Origin: Treponema peruense
GTDB lineage: Bacteria > Spirochaetota > Spirochaetia > Treponematales > Treponemataceae
Length of the DNA stretch: 64,000 nucleotides
Assembly: GCF_016117655.1 (NCBI RefSeq)
Contig: NZ_CP064936.1
Span: forward strand, 1,798,001 to 1,862,000
Reading direction: 5' to 3'
Shown one piece after another: positions 8,168 through 16,883 of the stretch. Position numbers and translations under genes: made by a program. Under the pieces are notes generated by a model, which saw only the letters and a list, made by a program, of their open reading frames with translations, did no database searches and was not told the origin of the DNA. Each line of letters begins with the position of its first letter. The stretch's first letter is position 1.

Positions 8168-9814
8168 TTATTTTTTCCGAAGGCTGCTGTTTATAAACAA
8201 TTCATCCTGATACCAGTCCACAAGCAGACTGAAATATTCATCTTCGTAACCTTCACTTACCGCAAGTATTTTGTAAACGGTTCCGGTTCGTAAAGAAGAA
8301 GTGTCCAGTTTTTCAAGCGGAATCCATTTTGCCCCGGACTGAACCATAAACTTTGTCTTTGAAGTAATATTTTCTGAAGTTTCAGAATCAAAGGCAACAG
8401 TATGTATCTTGAGTTTGCGGCTGGCGTTTTTAAGAAAGTCCAGCTTTATGTCACAGTTTTCGCTGGCAACAGTAAGCGCCCCCCACCAGACATAAGGTCC
8501 TTCAGCAATTTTTATTCTGTATTCACCGGGTCTAAGGAAAACAGCGCGCGTTTTGTATTCAATATTTTTTTTAGATGCGGAACTGTCTTTTGACGCAGTA
8601 AAAATTCTTCTTGTGCCTGAAACTTCAGGAATGTCCTTGTTGTCATTTACAAAAAAGAATGCCCTTGCAGGAAGGTCGGCATCAACACTAGCGGTCGACG
8701 GCATTTCCATAGTAAGAGTAATACTTCTGAACCACGGGCTTAAAATTGTTCTGTGGAATATTCCGTTGTTCCACGCAAGAACCGAACCGCTTATAAAAAG
8801 AGCTGCTGCCGAAAGAATAAGAAATGCCCTGAGTGCAGGACGCTTTTTCTTCTGATACTGCGGAAGTTCAAACGGATGGGACGCAATTACAGCCTGTGCA
8901 AGTGAAATACGGACTGAATGCGTATCGTAATGCTTTAAGTACCGTCTTATGCGCACAATTACCGGATCTATTGTCTGAAATCGTCTCGCGGGATTGGGCT
9001 TCATCATTTTTTTAATCAGGAAACGCACTATATGCGGAAGAGTTTTATCGAGTTTTGCAGGCGGAATATAGTCTCCTTTTTTGATTTTTGCAATACTCTG
9101 CGCACTCATATCTCCTGAAAAAGGCTTTGTTCCGGTTACCATTTCATAAAGCATAACGCCCATAGAATAAATATCTGCACGCTGGTCTACCGAACTTGAA
9201 TCATCGAGCTGTTCCGGCGACATATACGCAGGTGTTCCCAAAGTTGTTCCGGCCATAGTAATTGCTGTTCCTGATTCTGCTGCTGTAGTTGCAGAAGAGG
9301 CTGATGGTCCGGTTTCGTCAGCAACAGTTACAGATTCTTTTTCACCGCCTGCTATGCCAAAATCTGCAAGTTTGACTTCTGCACGCCTTGAAATAAGAAT
9401 ATTGCCAGGCTTAATGTCACGGTGTACAATTCCTTTTGCATGTGCATGCTTTAGTCCGTAACAGGCATCCAGGAAAATAAGAAGTGCAAGTTGCGGCGGA
9501 AGGGACACCTGCTTTGCAATAAGCTTGTCCAGAGACATTCCGTCTACAAATTCAAGGACGATGTAGTCAGAGCGGCCTTCTGTAAAATAATCAAACATGC
9601 GCACAACATAAGGGCTTGACAAGTCCAGAAGAATCTGTGCCTCACGCTTGAATCTTTCGCGTATTGTTCCGCCTTTGTTTTTAAGGGTGAGTTTTTTAAT
9701 GATAACCTGCCGTTTTAATGAAGGATGAACAGCTTTGTAAACAGTTCCCATTCCACCTACGGCAACGACCGACAAAATTTTATACTTTCCGATAGACTCA
9801 GGCTGAACAGCCAT
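8168..9814 (-). CDS. Membrane Ser/Thr protein kinase (PknB/Hanks type)
   Basis: A complete kinase domain occupies residues ~8-290: glycine loop VAVGGMGTVYKA, catalytic Lys in VIIKKL, HRDIKPGN, DFG, and GTPAYMSPEQL. The activation segment carries an unusual ~25-residue Ser/Thr/Ala-rich insertion (ETGPSASSATTAAESG), a possible autophosphorylation site. One membrane segment (FLILSAAALFISGSVLAW, ~330-347) is followed by a ~200-residue exported domain rich in beta strands, without PASTA repeats, so a different signal is likely sensed. It shares an operon with FHA, phosphatase and winged-helix genes. AGGAGGAG, supplied by the repeat element upstream, is its ribosome-binding site. Confidence 0.93.
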   Translation of the reverse strand: MAVQPESIGKYKILSVVAVGGMGTVYKAVHPSLKRQVIIKKLTLKNKGGTIRERFKREAQILLDLSSPYVVRMFDYFTEGRSDYIVLEFVDGMSLDKLIAKQVSLPPQLALLIFLDACYGLKHAHAKGIVHRDIKPGNILISRRAEVKLADFGIAGGEKESVTVADETGPSASSATTAAESGTAITMAGTTLGTPAYMSPEQLDDSSSVDQRADIYSMGVMLYEMVTGTKPFSGDMSAQSIAKIKKGDYIPPAKLDKTLPHIVRFLIKKMMKPNPARRFQTIDPVIVRIRRYLKHYDTHSVRISLAQAVIASHPFELPQYQKKKRPALRAFLILSAAALFISGSVLAWNNGIFHRTILSPWFRSITLTMEMPSTASVDADLPARAFFFVNDNKDIPEVSGTRRIFTASKDSSASKKNIEYKTRAVFLRPGEYRIKIAEGPYVWWGALTVASENCDIKLDFLKNASRKLKIHTVAFDSETSENITSKTKFMVQSGAKWIPLEKLDTSSLRTGTVYKILAVSEGYEDEYFSLLVDWYQDELFINSSLRKK

Positions 9815-10098
9815 AACTCCTCCTATAAATGTTCATTCGCAACGAAGTGAGAATGTACAGTTAATAAAAAAGTTTGCAACGCAAACTTTAAGGTAAAAAA
9901 GCCGACGACATTCCGGCGGATTTTTTATACTCCTCCTATAAATGTTCATGAGTAAATCTTCAGATTTAGGAATGAACATTTACGTACATTCGCAACGAAG
10001 TAAGAATGTACAGTTAATAAAAAAGTTTGCAACGCAAACTTTAAGTTAAAAAAGCCGACGCCATTTTGGCGGATTTTTTATACTCACTCCTATAAATG
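9815..10098 (-). repeat. Two tandem copies of a modular hairpin repeat ending in a ribosome-binding site
   Basis: Read on the minus strand, each copy runs TATAGGAGnnGTATAAAAAA, a GC hairpin (CCGCC...GGCTTTTTT), the perfect stem AAAGTTTGC/GCAAACTTT with a 3-nt loop, TTAACTGTACATTC, and an end CATTTATAGGAGGAG. In the upstream copy a further nested palindrome is present: AATGTTCAT (9942-9950 region) pairs with ATGAACATT (9972-9980) around TAAATC/GATTTA. A third copy lies at 24021-24151. The final AGGAGGAG serves the kinase gene. The 290-bp gap holds nothing else. Confidence 0.85.
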
Positions 10099-10105
10099 TC
10101 CTTAT

Positions 10106-11131
10106 TTAGACGCTAACTATATCTTCCTGCGGATTGAATTTATTCTGCGGACTGCAAAGTGCCACATTCATTTCATACGGATTGTGAATCTGAACATAGG
10201 AACCGTTTTGCCTCAGGGAAAATTTTCCGCGGACGGGACGGTGCCCTCCTATCCAGACTGAACCCGAAGTTTCTGCACCAGGATTAACGGATTCAAAAGT
10301 AGAAACTACACTTCCCTCAAGGGCCGAACCGTTTGGTGTCCAGGTAAGCCCTTCTATGACTGAGGAATTTTTTCTGCAGTTGATTATTTCGCTGCGGGTA
10401 AACGCACTGACAGGCTCGGCATGGCTTAATGCAAAGTTTTTGAATACAGCACAAAGCGGCAGTGTCTTTTCAAAACAGTCTATCAGATGAAGTACCGCGT
10501 CCCCGAACATATACTGCATAAAACTGCGGGTAATCTCGCCTTCCAAAGAGAATTTTCTGAACGGATAGTTCCCGTTGCCAAATTCATTCATGATGTTTTC
10601 ATGATTGCCCTTAAGAAAATGGAAGTTTTCAGGAAATGCTTTTTTAAGTTCAACTACAATGCCCATAGTAGAAACATTTCTGTGCATTTCGTCGCACATG
10701 GCAGAACCGCAGAAGTTTCCGTGTTCCCACTCTTCATAGCATTTTTTCCATCTTTCTGAAGCATCATCTGTTTCTGAATGAATGCCGTCACCAAGACAGA
10801 CTATTTTCAAAAGCCCTTCCCCCAAGGCTTCAAGCACATTCATTCCTGAAGGAACAAAGCGAATTACCGATGAATCTGATGAAAGAAGATCCAGTAAAAA
10901 TTTATACCTTCCGTGCAGATCGGGAACTACAATAACAGGAACATCACTGCCCGTAAAGTCCAGAAGCCCGCCCGGGGTACCGTCATCTGCAGCTGGTCTG
11001 TAAAGGGAACTTTCGGATTCAAGAACAGAAACTGCTGTATCCATTGACTCAATGAGTTCAGTCTCTGACGGAAAGTTGCCGGTGCACAGTGAGGAAAAAA
11101 AATCGTATGTTAAACCTGATGATACGGGCAT
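10106..11131 (-). CDS. Calcineurin-like (PPP-type) phosphoesterase
   Basis: Metal-binding motifs of the PPP/calcineurin superfamily occur in order: VPDLHGRYKF (~residues 70-80), CLGDGIH, LKGNHENIM, ALSHAEPV and IGGHRPVRG. The most likely job is protein phosphatase or nucleotide phosphatase. Lying between an FHA-domain gene and a Ser/Thr kinase, it is a good candidate for the phosphatase that opposes that kinase; this is inference from context. At 341 residues it is longer than the minimal ~220-residue bacterial enzymes, with an N-terminal ~65-residue extension of unknown role. The start lies 1 nt after the FHA stop, and GGGGTAAC precedes it. Confidence 0.82.
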   Translation of the reverse strand: MPVSSGLTYDFFSSLCTGNFPSETELIESMDTAVSVLESESSLYRPAADDGTPGGLLDFTGSDVPVIVVPDLHGRYKFLLDLLSSDSSVIRFVPSGMNVLEALGEGLLKIVCLGDGIHSETDDASERWKKCYEEWEHGNFCGSAMCDEMHRNVSTMGIVVELKKAFPENFHFLKGNHENIMNEFGNGNYPFRKFSLEGEITRSFMQYMFGDAVLHLIDCFEKTLPLCAVFKNFALSHAEPVSAFTRSEIINCRKNSSVIEGLTWTPNGSALEGSVVSTFESVNPGAETSGSVWIGGHRPVRGKFSLRQNGSYVQIHNPYEMNVALCSPQNKFNPQEDIVSV

Positions 11132-11132
11132 G

Positions 11133-11477
11133 TTACCCCATTATTAAATTGGAAGAACCTATTGTAAGCTTGTCACCGGGATTGAGCCTTACGTACTTGT
11201 CGGAAGGAATCCTGCGACCGTTAAGGAAGGTACCGTTTGTACTGTTTTCATCTTTAAGGAAATATGCATCCCTTATTTTCTGAATAACGCAGTGATGGCG
11301 GCTTGCAAGCTTACTGTCAATCACAATATTGTTGTCGGTTTCACGGCCGATAGTAATTTTTGCCACCAGCTGGATTCTTTTTTTATTGAACACAAGGTAG
11401 GAAACCTGCTGTGATTCCGCGATTCTGTCCAAATGCTGTCCCAAAGGACTTGTATTTACTATTGTTGTATCAGACAT
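11133..11477 (-). CDS. FHA-domain phosphothreonine-binding protein
   Basis: The 114-residue product is essentially one FHA domain: KITIGRETDNNIVID, then LASRHHCVI (the Arg-His pair that contacts phosphothreonine or stabilises it), NSTNGTFLNG and PGDKLTIG. FHA domains bind pThr peptides made by Ser/Thr kinases. It is the first gene of a tight operon with a phosphatase, the kinase and a DNA-binding protein, so it is a likely substrate or adaptor of that kinase. A ~30-residue N-terminal stretch before the domain contains threonines (SDTTIVNTSP) that could be the phosphorylated site, as in GarA-like proteins; this is a guess. Confidence 0.9.
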   Translation of the reverse strand: MSDTTIVNTSPLGQHLDRIAESQQVSYLVFNKKRIQLVAKITIGRETDNNIVIDSKLASRHHCVIQKIRDAYFLKDENSTNGTFLNGRRIPSDKYVRLNPGDKLTIGSSNLIMG

Positions 11478-11574
11478 AATAAAAGTATATCCCAGTATTT
11501 TTCAAAAGTCCATTAAAATAGTGAAGGCTCCAAAAACTTAAGTTATCAAAGCCCGCACTATTTTGCAAATGCTG

Positions 11575-13398
11575 TCAGACAAGGGCAATTCCGCGCATTT
11601 CTTCTATATTATGGTAACCGTGGGATTGCATAAACGCTTCAAGTCCCGCAATTATTTCAAGCATGGCGCGCGGGTTGGAGAATGTTGCCGTTCCAACCTG
11701 AACAGCTGTTGCCCCTGCCATGATAAATTCCACTGCGTCTTTCCAGTTTGAAATTCCGCCTATACCCACAATCGGTACCTGTTTTTCACGCGGTAGTTTT
11801 TTTACTGCAAGAGCCACATCGTATACCATGCGCAGAGCAATGGGCTTTATTGCAGGACCGCACATACCGGCTCTGATGTTGTCAAACACGGGGCGGCCAG
11901 TTTCTATATCTATTGCAGTCGCCTGAATTGTATTTATAAGGCTCAGTGCATCGGCTCCGGCTTCTATACACGAAAGGGCAACCCCTGTAAGGTCGGGTGC
12001 ATTGGGCGACAGTTTTACCATAAGCGGCTTTTTTGTAACCGCACGCACGGCAGACACGCATGAAGCAGCCGCAGTACAGTCCATTCCCCATGCCATTCCG
12101 CCGGCCTTTACATTTGGGCAGCTTATGTTGAGTTCAATCATGGGAACATCTGTTGCGTCCAGAAGTGCCGCGCCCTTTACGTAAGAGTCCAAATCCGAGC
12201 CCGCCATATTGGCAATTGAAACACAGTCCAGTTTCATCATTTCGGGAAGTTCATGTTCAATAAAATGCGGGATTCCTGGGTTTTCAAGACCTATGGAATT
12301 TATGTCTCCGGACGCAACTTCTATTATGCGCTCACCGGAATTTCCTTTACGCGGTTCAAGTGTACAGCCTTTTGAAGAGATTCCGCCAAGAAGATTTACG
12401 TCAAAAAAACCGCGGTAATTCTGACCAAAGCCGAATGTTCCAGAAGCGGCAATTACAGGATTCTTGAACTTAACGCCAGCGACACAAACCGAAAGATCGG
12501 GCTTTAATCCTTCTGCAAGCGGTTTTCTTCTTTCTGATGAAGGCTTTTTGAAAATAACAATTGAAGAGTCAAAGACAGGGCCGTCCTTGCAAACGCGCCT
12601 GTTCCCGTCCTTTGTTTCTATTGTACAGCCAAGACAGGCACCTGCACCGCACAGCATTTTGCGCTCAAGGCTCAGATAACAGCGTACGCCTGCTTCTTCT
12701 GCAACTTTCTGTACATAGGCAAGCATAGGGGTCGGGCCACATGCAAAAAGACATTTGTACCCTGCTGCCCTTATTTTATCTGCATCCAGTGCCGAAGGAA
12801 GCATTCCTTTTATTCCGGCCGAACCGTCATCGGTTGTAATATAAGTATTTGCAGCCCTTACATTTTCAAGACCGTAGACTCCGCTTTTGAAGCTTGCATA
12901 AAAATCATACGAACCTTCAGCAAGAGATGATGCAAAGTTGGCAACAGGAGCAACGCCTATTCCGCCTCCAATAACGGCAATCTGCGGTTTTTGTGAAGGG
13001 GCTGCTTCAATTTCTTTTGGAAGTTCAAATTTATTTCCGAGCGGACCAATAAGACCTGCTTTTTCTCCCGGCAGAAGATGGCAAAGTTCACGTGTTCCTT
13101 CACCTTTCTGAAGAATAAGGAATTTTACAAGCACTGTGCGGCTGCCGTCACTTTTTGTTTCTTTTACTTCGCTTTTGTAAACGCTTATGGGGCGGTAAAA
13201 CTGCACCGAACTTACGGCAGAACGCAAAAGATAAAACTGCCCCGGAACCGCCGTAAGCTGCTGCGCGCGTTCAAGAACAATTTCTGTTTCAAGAAGAAAT
13301 ACATTGTCCTGTCCTGCTACAGCACTGCATTCCGTGACTGTTCCGTTTCCAAAAAAAAGGAGCCCCCTGCCCTTTTCATCAATTTCTGCTATATCCAT
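11575..13398 (-). CDS. Dihydroorotate dehydrogenase: PyrK electron-transfer subunit fused to PyrD catalytic subunit
   Basis: Residues ~1-285 are PyrK-like: an FAD/NAD-binding ferredoxin-reductase fold (VIGGGIGVAPVANFAS, FACGPTPML) and the [2Fe-2S] site CGAGACLGC...VCKDGPVF. Residues ~300-607 are PyrD class 1B: NPVIAASGTFGFG, the active-site cysteine in ELNISCPNVKAGG, VKLSPN and GIGGISNW near the FMN phosphate. Together they oxidise dihydroorotate to orotate with NAD+ in pyrimidine synthesis. In the usual type 1B enzymes these are separate genes; here they form one 607-residue chain with no internal stop. GAAAGGAG precedes the ATG. Confidence 0.93.
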   Translation of the reverse strand: MDIAEIDEKGRGLLFFGNGTVTECSAVAGQDNVFLLETEIVLERAQQLTAVPGQFYLLRSAVSSVQFYRPISVYKSEVKETKSDGSRTVLVKFLILQKGEGTRELCHLLPGEKAGLIGPLGNKFELPKEIEAAPSQKPQIAVIGGGIGVAPVANFASSLAEGSYDFYASFKSGVYGLENVRAANTYITTDDGSAGIKGMLPSALDADKIRAAGYKCLFACGPTPMLAYVQKVAEEAGVRCYLSLERKMLCGAGACLGCTIETKDGNRRVCKDGPVFDSSIVIFKKPSSERRKPLAEGLKPDLSVCVAGVKFKNPVIAASGTFGFGQNYRGFFDVNLLGGISSKGCTLEPRKGNSGERIIEVASGDINSIGLENPGIPHFIEHELPEMMKLDCVSIANMAGSDLDSYVKGAALLDATDVPMIELNISCPNVKAGGMAWGMDCTAAASCVSAVRAVTKKPLMVKLSPNAPDLTGVALSCIEAGADALSLINTIQATAIDIETGRPVFDNIRAGMCGPAIKPIALRMVYDVALAVKKLPREKQVPIVGIGGISNWKDAVEFIMAGATAVQVGTATFSNPRAMLEIIAGLEAFMQSHGYHNIEEMRGIALV

Positions 13399-13410
13399 AT
13401 TATTCTCCTT

Positions 13411-14535
13411 TCAAAAGCCGGAAGAAACCGGTGTTTTCTTAAGCTGACCGACATTTTTGAATGCGTATTTTACAAGAAGCTTTACGGTTTTCATAACCGC
13501 TTCCCTTGTTTCTGAATCTACCTTTGTTGCGGCCTTAAGCAGTTTGAACAGATTTTCACCGAAGTTTTCGGTAAACTCAGAATTTGTCCTGACATCAACA
13601 TTTTTAAGAAGCCCGAACAGAGTCTGGACGAAAAGTTCGCGCTGTGTCTGCGTAAGTGCATTGAACCAGCCGTTGACTGTCTGCGAAATATAGACGCTTT
13701 CTTCGTCAAGGCCGACCAATTCTACAAAATGTGCGCCAAGAATGTGCCATGTAAAGGGATCGTGCTGTCTTATTCCCCGGCCGTCAGAATCTACTGTAAT
13801 ATAGCCGTCTGCATGTGAAAAAAGCATTCCTACAATAGAAAGCTGCGGAACATAGGCATGAAGTCTGTCTTTTATTGCAGCAAATTCAGCGCGTTCAAAA
13901 AATTCTTTCTTAAAGCCTGGGCCGTCATTTGCATAGACTGCACTTATGCGCGACTGTATCTTTTTTGGAATATTCACCGCAGAATAAAGAGCCAGATTTG
14001 CCCCCTTGCTGTGACCGCCAACCATAATTGTTCCGCGCAGATACTGTGCAGCTTCGCCAAGATAAGCCAGTGCATCAGATTGTGACGGAACCGTGTCCAT
14101 GAACGCAAGGTTAAAATCTTCCTTCCAGCCCACGATATTGTCGTCAGTTCCCCTGAACGCAACAAAATTGAGATTTTTTCCGCGCGTAAAGGTAACCGCC
14201 GAAAACTGTTCTTCGCGTTCAAGTTCGACTTTGTTTATAAAACCGCACAAACCTATTTCCCCAAAGCGCTCCGACTCTCCTGCAAGCTGAAGAAGCTGTA
14301 CGGTGTCTGGATTAATAAGTGCACCAACGTCGCTTCTTGTTTCGTAATCATCTGCCCTTGCAAAGTCATACGCAGCCTGCCTGAGTGTAATCTTCCGGGA
14401 AAAGTCTGATGGAACAATTCCGTCAAAGTTCAGATAGCTAAGCTGGCACAGAATAAGGGCATCAACTTCACCGAACGGAATTTTGTCCATTCCCACATCG
14501 CCGCGCCATTTAATATAGTCAGTCATATTTGCCAT
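13411..14535 (-). CDS. DUF2974 (Mbeg1-like) alpha/beta-hydrolase-fold protein
   Basis: The sequence shows a lipase-like nucleophile elbow, MVGGHSKGANLAL, preceded by NFVAFRGTDDNIVGWKEDF; this GTD...W...EDF and GHSKGGN-type pattern marks the DUF2974/Mbeg1-like family. Cytosolic hydrolase activity is plausible but untested. ATG 14535 (MANMTDYIKW) is chosen over the longer ORF, since the extra 32 residues are unlike the family. A TATATT lies six bases before that ATG and no ribosome-binding site is visible, so the mRNA may be leaderless, although the -35 is poor. It is 12 nt upstream of the pyrKD gene and may be co-transcribed. Confidence 0.75.
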   Translation of the reverse strand: MANMTDYIKWRGDVGMDKIPFGEVDALILCQLSYLNFDGIVPSDFSRKITLRQAAYDFARADDYETRSDVGALINPDTVQLLQLAGESERFGEIGLCGFINKVELEREEQFSAVTFTRGKNLNFVAFRGTDDNIVGWKEDFNLAFMDTVPSQSDALAYLGEAAQYLRGTIMVGGHSKGANLALYSAVNIPKKIQSRISAVYANDGPGFKKEFFERAEFAAIKDRLHAYVPQLSIVGMLFSHADGYITVDSDGRGIRQHDPFTWHILGAHFVELVGLDEESVYISQTVNGWFNALTQTQRELFVQTLFGLLKNVDVRTNSEFTENFGENLFKLLKAATKVDSETREAVMKTVKLLVKYAFKNVGQLKKTPVSSGF

Positions 14536-14619
14536 AACTAAAATATAGCACAAAACCGGCATATTGTGGTAGAATACGCAGGCAAATAAGCATACTAAAA
14601 AACTTTTTTGGGGGAAATA

Positions 14620-15333
14620 ATGAAAATTCAACCTTTGGCACAGACACTTTCCATGAACGAGTATCCGGGACGCGGAATCATCGCTGGAAAATCTGCAGAC
14701 TCAAAAAAAGCCGTTGCAGCTTACTGGATTATGGGACGCAGCGAAAACAGCCGCAACAGGGTTTTTATTGAAGAAAACGACGGAATACGCACACAGGCCT
14801 TTGACCCGTCAAAACTTGTTGACCCCAGCCTGATTATTTACGCACCGGTAAGGGTTCTGGGAAACAATACAATTGTAACAAACGGCGACCAGACAGATAC
14901 AGTATACGACGGAATGAAAAGCGGACTAACCTTCGAGCAGTCACTGCGTTCAAGAAAGTTCGAGCCCGATGCACCAAACTTTACACCAAGAATTTCGGCC
15001 TGCCTTAACGTAAGCGGCGGAAACTTTGCACTGGACATGTCTATACTCAAAAGCGACTGCGGAATCGAATCTTCCTGCCAGAGATACACATTCAGCTATG
15101 AAAACCCCAGGGCCGGAGTGGGACGCTATATCCACACATACATGGGAAACGCAAACCCGCTGCCAAGTTTTGAAGGCGAGCCCGAACTTGTTGAACTCAA
15201 TGGTGATATAGAAGAAATTACCTCAACAATCTGGAACTCACTCAACGAAGAAAACAAAGTTTCCCTTTTTGTAAGAACAATCGACATAGAAACCGGTAAA
15301 ACCGAAACAAGAATTGTAAATAAAAACAAATAA
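14620..15333 (+). CDS. IMP cyclohydrolase-like protein (PurO-type family)
   Basis: The N-terminal MNEYPGRGIIAGKS and YWIMGRSENSRNRVF patterns, and later NFTPRISACL, match the archaeal-type IMP cyclohydrolase family (PF07826-like). That enzyme closes FAICAR to IMP in the last purine step; the same fold also occurs in proteins of unknown role. The length (237 residues) is normal. ATG 14620 is preferred to TTG 14608 because GGGGGAAATA lies directly upstream. The gene stands alone between divergent DUF2974 and the rubrerythrin promoter, so context adds nothing. Confidence 0.8.
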   Translation: MKIQPLAQTLSMNEYPGRGIIAGKSADSKKAVAAYWIMGRSENSRNRVFIEENDGIRTQAFDPSKLVDPSLIIYAPVRVLGNNTIVTNGDQTDTVYDGMKSGLTFEQSLRSRKFEPDAPNFTPRISACLNVSGGNFALDMSILKSDCGIESSCQRYTFSYENPRAGVGRYIHTYMGNANPLPSFEGEPELVELNGDIEEITSTIWNSLNEENKVSLFVRTIDIETGKTETRIVNKNK

Positions 15334-15337
15334 ATAC

Positions 15338-15386
15338 TTGACATCTAATTAAAACTGCAATAATATCATTATTGTAATGATTACAA
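15338..15386 (+). promoter_or_regulatory. Promoter and PerR box of the rubrerythrin-perR operon
   Basis: TTGACA (15338-15343), 17-nt spacer, TAATAT (15361-15366). A perfect 7-1-7 palindrome TTGTAAT-G-ATTACAA (15372-15386) covers the expected transcription start. It matches the Per/Fur box type, so bound PerR should block transcription. Confidence 0.85.
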
Positions 15387-15402
15387 ATTAAGGAGTTTAA
15401 TT

Positions 15403-15942
15403 ATGAAGAAATGGGTTTGCAAAGTTTGCGGTTATGTACATACAGGAGACAACGCTCCGGAAGTATGTCCCCAGTGTCATGCAAAAAATGCTTTTGTAGA
15501 GCAGAAAGAATCAAAGGGATTTGCCTGTGAGCACCAGGTCGGATCAGCAAAGGGACTCGATGCAGAAGTAGTACAGGGTCTTGTAGACAATTTTAACGGT
15601 GAATGTTCAGAAGTCGGAATGTATCTAGCAATGTCACGCCAGGCAGACCGCGAAGGTTACCCCGAAATTGCAGAAGCATACAAGCGCTATGCCTTTGAAG
15701 AAGCAGAACATGCATCAAAGTTTGCAGAACTTCTTGGAGACGTTCTTACAGATTCAACAAAGAAGAACCTTCAGATGAGAGCAGATGCAGAAGCCGGTGC
15801 ATGTGAAGGAAAACTCATGCTTGCAAAACGCGCAAAGGAACTCGGATACGATGCTATTCACGACACTGTTCATGAAATGGCAAAGGATGAAGCCCGCCAC
15901 GGAGCAGGATTCAAGGGACTTCTCGCACGTTACTTCAACTAA
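15403..15942 (+). CDS. rbr: Rubrerythrin (reverse type, N-terminal rubredoxin)
   Basis: The N-terminus carries a rubredoxin-like site (KVCGYVHTG ... EVCPQCHA), and the rest is a ferritin-like di-iron four-helix bundle with [19 protein letters not shown] and DEARHGAGF supplying carboxylate and His ligands. This domain order is that of reverse rubrerythrin, which reduces hydrogen peroxide and oxygen in anaerobes. A strong promoter with a Per box precedes it, and the likely perR gene follows 16 nt downstream, so peroxide induction with autoregulation is the simple reading. AAGGAG precedes the ATG. Confidence 0.95.
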   Translation: MKKWVCKVCGYVHTGDNAPEVCPQCHAKNAFVEQKESKGFACEHQVGSAKGLDAEVVQGLVDNFNGECSEVGMYLAMSRQADREGYPEIAEAYKRYAFEEAEHASKFAELLGDVLTDSTKKNLQMRADAEAGACEGKLMLAKRAKELGYDAIHDTVHEMAKDEARHGAGFKGLLARYFN

Positions 15943-15958
15943 AAAAAGGCGGTATAAA

Positions 15959-16399
15959 TTGTCGGACGACTTAATCTATGCAAAAAAACTCGAAGAACAC
16001 GGAATAAGACCGTCCGTACAGAGAACTGCCATATACAGGTATATTTCGGAGAACAAAGTACATCCTACTGCAGATACAGTATACATGGCTTTGTCCCCGG
16101 AATATCCTACCCTTTCAAAAACTACGGTCTACAATACGTTGCATCTGTTCAGCCAGAAAAATCTTGTGCGCAATGTCATGATAGAAAGTGACGAAATACG
16201 CTATGATGCAGACACTTCGGACCATATTCACTTCAAATGCACAAAATGTCAGAAAGTTTTTGATATATTCAACAAAGATTTTTTTACACAGATTGAAGAA
16301 AACAAAATCCAGACTGTTCCCGCAGGATTTACGGTAAAAAAAATTGAATTCAACGTCTGGGGAATATGCACAGAATGCGGTTCGGACTGTAAAAACTGA
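15959..16399 (+). CDS. perR: Fur-family regulator, probable PerR
   Basis: The 146-residue Fur-fold protein shows the winged-helix recognition region (TLSKTTVYNTLHLF), the regulatory metal region (DTSDHIHFKC) and two CxxC zinc motifs (CTKCQ, CTECGSDC) as in PerR. PerR senses peroxide by iron-catalysed His oxidation and represses stress genes. The start is TTG 15959, preceded by AGGCGG at 15947-15952; the longer open frame overlaps the rubrerythrin gene and is rejected. Its co-transcription with rubrerythrin behind a Per box supports PerR rather than Fur or Zur. Confidence 0.9.
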   Translation: MSDDLIYAKKLEEHGIRPSVQRTAIYRYISENKVHPTADTVYMALSPEYPTLSKTTVYNTLHLFSQKNLVRNVMIESDEIRYDADTSDHIHFKCTKCQKVFDIFNKDFFTQIEENKIQTVPAGFTVKKIEFNVWGICTECGSDCKN

Positions 16400-16412
16400 T
16401 TTTCAGCCAGCT

Positions 16413-16709
16413 TCAGTGTGTTTCCTTAAGCTTTTCAAGCATACGCACAAAGGCTGAATCTGCTTTTTTCATTTCCTTTGAGCCGCGGGTTATGTTGCAC
16501 AGTGACATTCCGTATTTGCGTGCAATTTCACGTTGCGTTGTTCCGGCATCAAGTTCCTTTACAAGATTCCACCTGTTTGAAAAATCCCTGAGTTCAGCCC
16601 TGGTAAAAAGACATTCAAAAAAATCAAAAATAAGCTGACTGTCGTCTGTCTTTGCAAGAAGCTGACAAATCTCCATGATTGAATCAGGATAACGGTTTTC
16701 TTCGTCCAT
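16413..16709 (-). CDS. TrpR/YerC-family DNA-binding protein
   Basis: The 98-residue protein has the TrpR-superfamily helix-turn-helix: FTRAELRDFSNRW, then GTTQREIARKYGMS and the recognition motif NITRGSKEM, compared with ITRGSN in E. coli TrpR. It could be a tryptophan-responsive repressor or a YerC-like protein; no trp genes lie nearby. ATG 16709 is chosen over the longer frame because GAGG lies ~6 nt upstream. It converges on perR with only 13 nt between stops. Treponema carry few trp biosynthesis genes, so the target is open. Confidence 0.8.
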   Translation of the reverse strand: MDEENRYPDSIMEICQLLAKTDDSQLIFDFFECLFTRAELRDFSNRWNLVKELDAGTTQREIARKYGMSLCNITRGSKEMKKADSAFVRMLEKLKETH

Positions 16710-16883
16710 TGGAACCTCGTTTTTATTTGCAGATACTATATAATAATACAAATATTACAAAATGTACACTATTCTTTCGTGCGGCCTTGTTGTATCGACA
16801 AAACGCATTAAAATATGGTAGAATACAAAATAACAATCTTAATAACAGAAAACAGTTTCTAAAAAAACGAAAAAGAGGGCGTA

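Noticed and set aside
9815-10098. CRISPR array
   Set aside because: Units are long, contiguous and hairpin-rich, with no constant-length spacers and no cas genes.
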